In this document: one piece after another, positions 56,611 to 64,000 of the stretch
How the letters are laid out: each line of letters starts with the position of its first letter
Position numbering within the stretch: the first letter of the stretch is position 1
Origin: Fragilariopsis cylindrus CCMP1102
Lineage: Eukaryota > Bacillariophyta > Bacillariophyceae > Bacillariales > Bacillariaceae
DNA length: 64,000 nt
NCBI GenBank assembly: GCA_900095095.1
Contig: FMBT01000301.1
Span: forward strand, 124,001 to 188,000
Direction: 5' to 3'
Program-made: the position numbers and the translations under genes
Notes under the pieces: generated by a model
What the model saw: only the letters and a program-made list of their open reading frames with translations
Database searches by the model: none
Told to the model about the DNA's origin: nothing

Positions 56611-56960
56611 TATCAAATCTTCTCTTACTTGTTCGCGTTTATTCTTTCTTATTTGTCGTCGTTTATTACGTATCCCTCTTTTACTACTAGCCTAGTCCAC
56701 GAGTTTCTCTTTCTCTCTCTCTCTTTCTCTTTCTAAAGATTATTACTGTACTGGAAGAGAGTTTCACTGGATATTGAAAGGATTGGAATGCACTGCTTCT
56801 GATTTTTGAAAGATCGATGACATCGATACATATATATTCGTTTCGGCAGTCGAAAGGTAAGTTAGAGAGGAAGGCTCCCGTCTCTCAAATACTGTACGAT
56901 ATTTGCTTCCACGTGGAAGAAGTGAATTGTTTTTGCTTCAAAATTCTCTCGCGCTCGCTC
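56611..56960 (-). promoter_or_regulatory. ABC-F upstream region, copy 1 of a triplicated promoter
   Basis: In gene orientation it ends in GATTTGATA just before the ATG. It contains a CT/GA-rich tract, ATTACTGTACTGGAAGAGAG (plus strand), GAAAGATCGATGACATCGAT and a perfect 14 bp palindrome CTTCCACGTGGAAG at 56906-56919. The palindrome's CACGTG core is a G-box-type site for bHLH or bZIP factors. GCTCGTGAATGAATGA marks the far end. The same elements in the same order occur at 58443-58830 and 61508-61840. Confidence 0.75.
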
Positions 56961-58048
56961 GTGAATGAATGAGAAAGAAAGTTTCAATAAAACAAACAAA
57001 AAGAAGACCTAATCTAGTACCGCACAGTAGATCTTATTATCGCTCTCCTTTCAAGCGAAATCAGATCTTGATTATTATATTAGCAAGTAATAAGAACAGT
57101 CATTTCCAACAAATAAGGAACTTGCTTGCTCCAGCTCGCTCGATGCAATCCAAAGCCACTTTGTGTGTCGGTAACGACACGTTCTGACAGCTAGCTCAAC
57201 TCAACCCACTATGTGAGTAACTTGATTTGCTCCGAACATATATCGAAGTAGAGGAAGAAGAAGAATCGTTGGGAAAATGACAAATAGAAATTATCTATTT
57301 CTTCTTTATTGAATGGTCAAAGAACCAATTCTATAGATCGTTTATTCAAATGTCGAACGAAACCAGTATTACAGACCTTAAAAAAGACCGTAGCTAACTG
57401 CTTGGATACAGTTTTACTATGAGCATCAGTATTAGCAGCGTCACAGCTGTATCTCCTTTTGATTCAAATGAACCATGAAAAAGTCATTGACCAAGATCAA
57501 TACCAGCGCACACACGTAGAGTCGATCTCGGAAGGTTTGGGTTACTTGAACATACAGTAGAGACAGAAATGGAAGCACTGAGACATTTTCAGGGAGACAG
57601 CTAGTTTCAGTAGCTGCAATTGTAAAATGAATTTATCCTGTTGTGCTTCTCCAGAAGCAAATACGGCAGTTGGATCATCACAGCTAGTGATCTTGTACCA
57701 TGCGATGAATGGGATGGGTTGCCAGAGACAGAGAATACTGGGGAACAACAAAGAAAGACCAGCGATTTGATAAACAATCAGAGAAAATGCTAAAATTAAA
57801 GAGATTAAAATCTGATTGCTGTTGAAAGCATAAAACCTGCGCACACTAACTAGTCAACAATAGATCGAGAGATACAATTTTTCTTTTCCTTTAGAAATTC
57901 TCTAGTATTCAAATAGTTATATTGCTTGATCGCTATTAGTAGAAAGAGAGACAGAGAAATAAATACAGTATAGATGGTTACTAATAACTGTTACAAAAGG
58001 AAATGAATGAATGAATCATTGAATGAATGAATGAATGAATGAAACACT
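56961..58048. other. Intergenic region with GAAT repeat
   Basis: A (GAAT)n array lies at 58001-58040. A 100-codon hydrophobic minus-strand frame (57542-57844) begins right after an acceptor-like GTGCGCAG and lacks an ATG. It might be an exon of a small membrane protein, but I found no partner exon. Confidence 0.45.
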
Positions 58049-58442
58049 TCAAAAATTGTTCTCTTCGTAATAGACAAAAGTGTTCCTTCGATAGACCAAA
58101 AGGAATCCCCGGCTTGATCGATAACCACCATCAGGAATACCGTATTCTTCTGCATCTTGCTCCATTACATCGGTAGTAGCTACCAATATAGTAGAATAAG
58201 ATGCTACTGATTGTTCTTGATATTGATGATATTGTTGGTATTGTACCGCAGGAGGCGGTTCCATAACTGCCTGTGCCGAAGGTTGCGTTTGATAGTAGTG
58301 TTGTTCAGATGCCATCACCGGTTCGGCTACCGCTACCGCTACGGCCTGTACTTGTGCTTGTGCATACACCGGTTGTGGTGTATGTGGTTGATGGTAAGGG
58401 TGTATTGGTGTTGCGGAATGAGATGATGATGATACTTGACAT
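58049..58442 (-). CDS. Small Gln/Pro/Ala-rich ORF under a captured ABC-F promoter
   Basis: The body reads HPYHQPHTPQPVYAQAQVQ, then VMASEQHYYQTQ, QYQQYHQYQEQ, and ends DGGYRSSRGFLLVY and FVYYEENNF. Upstream lies copy 2 of the ABC-F promoter, including the ABC-F start context GATAATGTCAAGT. That ATG (58440-58442) is one base out of frame with the body and stops after about 45 codons. The body frame has no earlier ATG; its first is at 58315, which would leave 88 residues. So either translation begins internally, or the captured start has broken the gene, or a frameshift or splice restores it. No domain is recognised. The low complexity and the stop after FVYYEENNF give no functional clue. Confidence 0.45.
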
Positions 58443-59114
58443 TATCAAATCTTTTTCTTTTCTTCTTTTCGTTTTTTCTTATTTGTCGTCGTTTACGTGG
58501 GTCTTGTTCTCTGTCCTTCCTTCTTCGACTAGTATAATCCACACGTCTCTCTCTCTCTCTCTCTCTCTGCTCTCTTCTAGGATTATTACTGTACAGTAAG
58601 AGAGTTTCACTCACTGGATTGAAAGGATAATAGGAATGCACTGATTTTTGAAAGATCGATGACATACGGTAGATATATTTTTATTTCCTACTAAACACTC
58701 GGCTCAATCGATCGTTGTTTCCGCGTCAAAAATAAAGGCGTTCGTGTCTCAAATATTGTACTTGCTTCCACGTGGAAGAAATGGTTTCCAAAATTCTCTC
58801 GCTCGTGAATGAAGCAAATTTTCTTTTCCAAAAAAAGCACAAAAAAAGGTTCACAATTTTAAAGCACAAACACAAAGATAATACAAATAGTAATAGATAA
58901 TCATACCGGTAGCCGCAATCCTAGCTACTAGCTACCAAATGTAGTTGTGGTTTAAAACTTTTATTGAGCCAATGAAATAATCATAGGCGAATTGCATCCA
59001 TACACGAATTTTCATTGTGAAATTTGAAGACTACAGGTATTCAGCAAGAAGAATAATCATACTGTAGCATAATTTTTTTTTAAATTTTACAGCGACGTCC
59101 CACCATCACAAAAA
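58443..59114. promoter_or_regulatory. Copy 2 of the ABC-F promoter, between divergent genes
   Basis: From 58443 to about 58830 it repeats copy 1: TTATTTGTCGTCGTTTACG, (CT)n, TAGGATTATTACTGTAC, AGAGAGTTTCACT, TTTTTGAAAGATCGATGACAT, the palindrome CTTCCACGTGGAAG at 58765-58778, and TTCTCTCGCTCGTGAATGAA. The remaining 280 bp lead to the exonuclease-like gene at 59115 (+), which may share this promoter. Confidence 0.7.
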
Positions 59115-60074
59115 ATGGAGGAGTATATTGAAAAATTGTATGTTTATGTCTGCCAGAATGGTGGCACGATGGATCTGTCAGACTTAGCTAAATCAGGTAT
59201 ACCACGACCAGATGATCCAGAAGGGAGAACCAAATTTAGAAAGATAATGGAGAAGTATGGTAAATCACGTTTCGTATTCAAGAATATTGGAACTGGTGGT
59301 AGGACTCAATGTATGGCCCATGTGATTATTCGCAGTGATGGAAACGGAAAAATGGATGGATGTTTACCTCTAGTCAATGTATCTTCTAAGGTTCCATTAA
59401 GCAGCAAATCATTCAAGCTTTCGAATGGTATGAGGTGCTTTTATGTGACAGAAATATCGTATTTAGAAATGTATATAGAACGTATTATCACTTTGTGCGA
59501 GACTGACTCGCAATTTATCTCCATTGATTGTGAAGGCGTGCCAAATACTCTAAAGCTGATTCAGATTGCAACGCAAGAGGCAGTCTACATTTTTGATTGT
59601 CAACTTATTGGCGAGGATAAAGTATGTTGTGCTCTCGAACCACTCCTGATGGAACAGTCCCCAATAAAATTGATGCATAACATTCATAAGAACGCCCTTG
59701 CACTCCAGAACAAATTCGGTGGTATTGAACTGGTGGAAGTCATCGACACGCAATTGCTAGCAGAGTTTTTATGGGGACATCCATTTGTGGGTTTTAATTC
59801 ATTTCTATCTCGACTTGAATTACCTACACACCCAACCAAAGAATTTGTCGAAAAAAGAATGAAAAGCGGTGTGGACCTTTGGAGTAAACGACCGATTGCA
59901 CAAACTTCCCTCGAATACGCTGCGATGAATGTAAGTTTCCTTCAAAACGCAGCAAAAGAAATAACAAACATCATAAAGCAAAACGATTTGAAAACAATAA
60001 TCGAGGCATCAAGCTGCCGTGCAAAGAACGCAATAAAATATAATGGTTCTCGATCAATTTGCTTTGATATGTAA
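59115..60074 (+). CDS. RNase D-like 3'-5' exonuclease domain with changed catalytic Asp residues
   Basis: 319 residues from a clear ATG to a TAA at 60072. Residues 1-65 look like a winged-helix or OST-HTH-type module (LYVYVCQNGGTMDLSDLAKS, KFRKIMEKYGKSRFVF). Residues 130-285 are a DEDD exonuclease fold. Exo I FISIDCEGV is intact (Asp138, Glu140). Exo II reads MHNIHKNALAL, where the family has MHDCR.DS.AL, so both Asp positions are Asn (189, 193). Exo III reads YAAMNVSFL instead of YAADDV.YL (Asn272). DLWSKRPI matches the FW..RPL element. Two metal-binding Asp residues are therefore missing, which argues against nuclease activity and for nucleic-acid binding. The next frame (60075-61289) continues in the same phase after the single TAA. 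Confidence 0.82.
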   Translation: MEEYIEKLYVYVCQNGGTMDLSDLAKSGIPRPDDPEGRTKFRKIMEKYGKSRFVFKNIGTGGRTQCMAHVIIRSDGNGKMDGCLPLVNVSSKVPLSSKSFKLSNGMRCFYVTEISYLEMYIERIITLCETDSQFISIDCEGVPNTLKLIQIATQEAVYIFDCQLIGEDKVCCALEPLLMEQSPIKLMHNIHKNALALQNKFGGIELVEVIDTQLLAEFLWGHPFVGFNSFLSRLELPTHPTKEFVEKRMKSGVDLWSKRPIAQTSLEYAAMNVSFLQNAAKEITNIIKQNDLKTIIEASSCRAKNAIKYNGSRSICFDM

Positions 60075-61289
60075 AAAAATTACGCGATTGCAAGCTCGGA
60101 GTTGATCCGTCTGGTTCGACCACATGAAGGCTTCTTTGGAGAGAAACTGCATGTTGAAAGCAACACAGAAGAAATTTTCTCTATACTTCCTTTAATTTAC
60201 AAAAAGAAGTTAAGATCTTCTAACCAGAAAAATAAGATTATGGGTTTCTTCAAGAATGATGATGAATCTAATAACGTAATTCCCATGGAAACTTTAAGTG
60301 ATATAGTGTTGGATATAGGACGTCGTCCTCATTGCTGGACTCGCGACTGCCGTGTATTTCTCTGTGATGACGAATTCAAACTCGTTCAACACTCTGAAAT
60401 AGATGAGATATCCGCTAAGCTTGGAAAGTTTGGATCGGACAATCGTGCTGGTTTAAATGGTCAGTTGCATCGCTTTTCTGCAATGAGAGATCGCGATGAT
60501 CAAATCGCAGGGATCACAATAAGAGTAGGACGCAATGTGAACGGAAACGCCGCTATGCTGATGGATCTATTGCTAGGGAGTGATAAGTCCATTCTAATTC
60601 TTGGAGAGCCAGGCAGTGGAAAGACTACTATTGTTCGTGAAGCTGCTCGAAAGTTAGCCGAAACCAAAAATGCCATTGTAGCGGATACGTCGAACGAAAT
60701 AGCGGGTGATGGAACACATCCCCACCAATGTATCGGACTTGCTAGAAGAATGATGGTTCCTTCGTTAGATAAGCAATCTGCTACCATGATAGAATGTGTT
60801 CAAAACCATACACCTCATGTAATGGTCATTGATGAAATTGGTCGTCCAAAGGAAGTCCAAGCTGCACGCACGGTCAAGCAACGAGGTGTTCGAATGATAG
60901 CTAGTGCTCATGGTGATCTCCGTCGGCTACTCAAGAACAAAGATTTAGTTGGATTGGTGGGGGGTATTGAAAGTGTGACTATCGGTGACGATATGGCCAA
61001 GGAGGAAGCGATACGAAAACAAAAACTTCATGTTCAGGAACAAGGCGGCGGCGAGCATCGTTCAAGTTCGATGGATTCTAATTCTATATCAAAAACTAGA
61101 GTACAGAGGTGTAGTGAACCTACCTTCGAGATTATTGTAGAAGTCAGCAGAGAATCACGTCATGACTGGAGGATTGTAAGTGATAGTGCAAAAGCTGTTG
61201 ATAGAATTCTAGATGGACTTCGATATCAGGCGCAGCTAAGATCGAGAGATCCGGAAGGAAACATGAGAATGGAGGTCATCGATGGGTAG
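60075..61289 (+). CDS. Ycf45/SpoIIIAA-like P-loop ATPase, in phase with the upstream exonuclease-like ORF
   Basis: The frame continues without shift after the TAA at 60072-60074. KNYAIASSELIRLVRPHEGF comes directly after the stop and looks like conserved coding sequence, but the first ATG is only at 60240 (MGFFKNDDESN). The ATPase domain has Walker A ILGEPGSGKTTIV (near 60596-60634), ATKNAIVADTSNEIAGDG-type sensor region (TSNEIAGDGTHPHQ), Walker B HVMVIDEIGR and a downstream RMIASAHGDLRRLLKN, all typical of the Ycf45/SpoIIIAA-like group. That group in plants carries an R3H domain; none is evident here. The C-terminus (FEIIVEVSRESRHDW) is also group-typical. It is probably one exonuclease-ATPase protein interrupted by a stop, so the gene is either a recent pseudogene, a readthrough case or affected by an assembly error. 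Confidence 0.78.
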   Translation, partial: KNYAIASSELIRLVRPHEGFFGEKLHVESNTEEIFSILPLIYKKKLRSSNQKNKIMGFFKNDDESNNVIPMETLSDIVLDIGRRPHCWTRDCRVFLCDDEFKLVQHSEIDEISAKLGKFGSDNRAGLNGQLHRFSAMRDRDDQIAGITIRVGRNVNGNAAMLMDLLLGSDKSILILGEPGSGKTTIVREAARKLAETKNAIVADTSNEIAGDGTHPHQCIGLARRMMVPSLDKQSATMIECVQNHTPHVMVIDEIGRPKEVQAARTVKQRGVRMIASAHGDLRRLLKNKDLVGLVGGIESVTIGDDMAKEEAIRKQKLHVQEQGGGEHRSSSMDSNSISKTRVQRCSEPTFEIIVEVSRESRHDWRIVSDSAKAVDRILDGLRYQAQLRSRDPEGNMRMEVIDG

Positions 61290-61349
61290 ATTTTTAATGG
61301 AACGACGCAGGTACTTCTGTTGCAACTTCTTGTAATTGTGTTGATATAA

Positions 61350-61507
61350 AGTCCTGATATATATGGAATTAAAGCTTCTAATCCATTAATTTCAATTTCA
61401 TTTCCATCATTTTCCTCGTCTCCACCATTATCTTCAATCAAAAGGACTTCACTCAAAAGATCCACAAGACTTTCTTCATCTAAACTATTACTGCTTGATA
61501 TAATCAA
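61350..61507 (-). pseudogene. Truncated copy of the ABC-F N-terminus with lost start codon
   Basis: In gene orientation it matches the first about 50 codons of the ABC-F gene: SLDEESLVDLLSEVLLIE, then INGLEALIPYISGL, versus SLDEESLADLLSKVLLIE and IDGLEDLIPYISGL. Homology stops at about 61350 (AGTCCTGATATATATGG on the plus strand). The ABC-F start ATG-TCA-AGT is ATA-TCA-AGC here, so initiation is lost. Its upstream sequence is promoter copy 3. Confidence 0.88.
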
Positions 61508-61606
61508 ATCTTCTCTTTTTCCGCGTTATTCTTTCTTATTTGTCGTCGTTTACGTAGTTCTTGTTCTCTGTCCTTCTTCTTCTATTAGCTAGTATAGTCC
61601 ACAACG

Positions 61607-61639
<33 letters not shown>

Positions 61640-61840
61640 CTCTCTCTCTACTTTCTTCTAGGATGGATGACTAAGAGAGTTTGCTTCACTGAATGCATGA
61701 TTTGAAAGATCGATGACATCGATATTATTTTTATTACCCGTATGTCCTTGATAATCGTTGTCAAAAATAGACTTTATCTCTCTATCGTCTCAAATACTTG
61801 CTTCCACGTGGAAGAATTGTTTTTCGCTCGTGAATGAAAT
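61508..61840 (-). promoter_or_regulatory. Copy 3 of the ABC-F promoter
   Basis: It shares TTATTTGTCGTCGTTTACG, TTCTTGTTCTCTGTCCTTC (also in copy 2), (CT)n, TTTGAAAGATCGATGACATC, the palindrome CTTCCACGTGGAAG at 61801-61814, and CGCTCGTGAATGAA with the other two copies. It faces only a dead ABC-F fragment. Confidence 0.75.
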
Positions 61841-62643
61841 ATGATTAAAAAAAATCAAACTTCACGCGCGGGATTAAACTTGCATAACGTAAATAAAAAT
61901 AAAAATGCAACAATACAAATTCTCAATGTCATGATATTGTTCGATGGTTTCGTTCGATGCTGACAGCTCCATGGATAACCAATCCACCTGATAATCATCC
62001 ATATATGCCTAGTGAGTGTATTATTATTCCTAGCTTTCTTTCCAGTTCTTTAAAATTAAGCGTTGTGTTGTGTTGTTGTTTTTTGTGGTGCAGTGTGGTA
62101 ATCGATATATGATATGTCTCTTCAAATATAATGGCATGTCAGACTGTCAGACTGTCGTGCCGCTTCCATATCATTATAAGACTGATTGTCTAACTGATCT
62201 CTGCCGCTCTGCTGGATTCAGACTCCAGAAGAAAACAATCAGGACAGTTTCTGTTTCGTCGGACAGTGTGGATCCCTCGATCTTCTTCTTCCTCGATTCG
62301 CTTTGCCGATCTTTGTAACATTATTTCTATGTATGAAGCTAACGGAACGGAGTCACTAAAGAAATTTTAACAACAATCATAGATACTCTATTATAAATAG
62401 TATTACCGTTATATAATAGTTTTATTTTATCTTTGTATTTTAAATTATGGTTAACTTTTTATTTTTACTAAAGTATACTTGCTACAAAGTATACTGCTAA
62501 AATACTTACTTGTCAGCTGTCAGCATCGTCGTGAACGTCGTCGTTGAACGTCAAATGATAACATTGTATTGACAACATTATTTATGCTCATACTTCATTT
62601 TCAATTTTTATATTTTCATACTTCATTTTCTTCTTTCATTTAT
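61841..62643. other. Intergenic region without a recognised gene
   Basis: An 82-codon plus-strand frame at 62070-62318 has no recognised features. CATACTTCATTTT is repeated at about 62588 and 62617 beside the end of the permease gene. I see nothing else in it. Confidence 0.55.
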
Positions 62644-64000
62644 TTATTCCACAAAAAATGCATTTTTGATGGTCATAATCACCCCCATAATAGCAGTAAA
62701 GATACCAAATGGTATGAATAATAAATTTTTCTTAGCTTTTTGATATTCGATACTATTCTTGCCACCAAATTTACGTTGAATGATTTTGGTATAGAGTAAT
62801 GGTGGACAGATATAAACTAAGGAACTACCCATTATTGCACCAGTCAATCCAGCCACTAAACCAATATCTTTTGCAATAATACTACAAAATGTGGTAATAC
62901 CTAATAAACATAACACTAATATTGTATGATTCTTTGGATTTGTTATATCAATACCAACCCCACTTTTACCATTACCACCACTCCCATTCATTATATTTAA
63001 CGACACACACATATTTTTCAATCCTTCACGACAACCATAACTAATTAATGGAAAACCAAAGATGATAGATAATCCAGTAGCTAAACGTCCAAATAAGGCC
63101 AATTTATCATTGGAAGAATAATTTAGTAAAATATTTCCTTTCGAGATATCACCAAAGGTCTTATAGCCACAGATCATAGTGGTGACATAAATACAGGCTA
63201 AGATCAGATATGAATATTGACTAATTAATTGAAATTTATGGGATTTGGATATTTTGGATTTGGATACTATTTTTGTATTCGTAGATTTTGTTGTTACACC
63301 ACTAGTCTTCTTTTTTGTATTAGTAATATCATTGGTACCTAAACTTTTCCAATAGGATGGTGCATTATAATGTGCAATAAAGGCTAATCCTAAATTAGAG
63401 ATTAAGACTAATGCATTAATATCGATATTCCATACGGTGGATTTGGTAAAATTTGGTATAGAATTTGAAGGAAGTGAACCATCTAAAATAAATTTACCAA
63501 TAGCTTTTCCACCATCAATGATTGGTGTACCATTAGGACTACCAATACTATACGAACCATCCATCGAACGTATTACCATAAAACCCACCGTATATAAGAC
63601 AGATAATAAACCTAATATGGATGTAAATCCTAAGGAACTTAAATCTTGTATTAAATTTAATGGAAATAATAGTAATGTTGACAGGATTACTATTAGAGAT
63701 GTTCGTGAGGTATACCATTGATTTATTTGAAGTGTTCCTTTTAATAAAGCACTAAAGACATCCCCTAATAATCCTGTGTATATAATTGATACAAAAAAAC
63801 ATTGTATGAAAACCATTGTATCCACAATCCAGGATGTATTACTACTACTAGTAGTAGTAGTAGAGTCTTTACCAGTGTCGTCATTATCATTCCCAAAGGC
63901 ATAACTCCATAAATCTTTAAATTCATTATATCCCGTGAGATGACATGATTTACCTACTAAATTAAAGGTATGACTCGACAGTCCAGCTAATAGTAAACAA
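62644..64000 (-). CDS. Amino-acid permease of the AAAP/SLC38 type, N-terminus beyond the window
   Basis: The frame stays open upstream of the first visible ATG (63825) to the window edge. The sequence there (LLLAGLSSHTFNLVGKSCHL, then YNEFKDLWSYAFG) is the standard second-helix region of amino acid/auxin permeases. So the true start is outside, and about 452 codons are visible. Ten or so hydrophobic segments follow, with IQDLSSLGFTSILGLLSVLY (typical of SLC36/38), LGLAFIAHYNAPSYW, CGYKTFGDISKGNILLNY and GRLATGLSIIFGFPLISYG. A Lys/Ser/Thr-rich loop (about 63235-63330 in DNA) and a Gly/Asn-rich loop lie between helices. It ends MGVIMTIKNAFFVE. Proton- or sodium-coupled amino-acid transport is the family function; substrate and membrane are unknown. 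There is no intron in the visible part. Confidence 0.9.
   Translation of the reverse strand, partial: CLLLAGLSSHTFNLVGKSCHLTGYNEFKDLWSYAFGNDNDDTGKDSTTTTSSSNTSWIVDTMVFIQCFFVSIIYTGLLGDVFSALLKGTLQINQWYTSRTSLIVILSTLLLFPLNLIQDLSSLGFTSILGLLSVLYTVGFMVIRSMDGSYSIGSPNGTPIIDGGKAIGKFILDGSLPSNSIPNFTKSTVWNIDINALVLISNLGLAFIAHYNAPSYWKSLGTNDITNTKKKTSGVTTKSTNTKIVSKSKISKSHKFQLISQYSYLILACIYVTTMICGYKTFGDISKGNILLNYSSNDKLALFGRLATGLSIIFGFPLISYGCREGLKNMCVSLNIMNGSGGNGKSGVGIDITNPKNHTILVLCLLGITTFCSIIAKDIGLVAGLTGAIMGSSLVYICPPLLYTKIIQRKFGGKNSIEYQKAKKNLLFIPFGIFTAIMGVIMTIKNAFFVE

Noticed and set aside
57542-57844. 100-codon hydrophobic minus-strand frame
   Set aside because: It has no ATG; it could be an exon, but no partner exon or family was found.
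58001-58043. GAATGAATGAAT array as a telomere-like or att repeat
   Set aside because: It is a plain tetranucleotide microsatellite with no flanking inverted repeats or gene of an integrase type.
60069-60095. 24-base GT...AG micro-intron removing the TAA
   Set aside because: It is far below the intron sizes known for diatoms, and removal would delete residues that look conserved (YAIAS).

Overview
The window looks like nuclear DNA of a diatom, probably a pennate of the Fragilariopsis/Pseudo-nitzschia type. The genus is inference. Spliceosomal GT-AG introns interrupt several genes. There is a xanthorhodopsin-like proton pump of the kind known from diatoms. Several protein families are, to my knowledge, confined to or greatly expanded in diatoms: CRAL-TRIO-like plus DUF6824, a CFRGLE family, and a TPR-like family. 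One DUF1997 protein has a plastid-type presequence with Phe at +1. Coding sequence is full of Asn/Ser/Gln/Asp trinucleotide runs, so many antisense ORFs are shadows. I saw no tRNA, rRNA, CRISPR array or intact transposon.

Layout: a secretory gene runs off the left edge (1-327, -). A two-exon protein kinase (1641-4436, -) follows. Then come a four-exon rhodopsin (6797-7956, -) and a divergent seven-helix membrane protein (8633-9811, +) sharing a 676 bp upstream region. Next are a 1915-residue disordered protein (11505-17252, +), a CFRGLE-family gene (18012-18863, -) and a frame-broken CRAL-TRIO/DUF6824 gene (21185-24241, +). After a fragment of a Pro/Ser/Thr-rich wall-type protein lie two more very large disordered proteins (25704-30524 and 32316-35909, both -).

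The second half holds a DUF1997 gene (36565-37455, +), a single C2 domain protein (38808-39206, +), a secreted SAM plus BspA-repeat protein (40228-41877, +) and a TPR-like gene (42338-43360, -). An AT-rich island with a dead ORF follows, bounded by 29 bp direct repeats (44092-44621). Then come a fourth giant disordered protein (45215-50269, +), a GCN20/ABCF3-type ABC-F ATPase (53521-56610, -), an exonuclease-like plus Ycf45-like ATPase gene split by one in-frame TAA (59115-61289, +) and an amino-acid permease running off the right edge (62644-64000, -).

The most unusual structure is at 56.6-61.8 kb. The ABC-F promoter, with a 14 bp palindromic CACGTG element, exists in three copies. One drives the real gene, one sits in front of an unrelated small ORF with an out-of-frame captured ATG, and one sits in front of a truncated ABC-F pseudogene whose ATG has become ATA.
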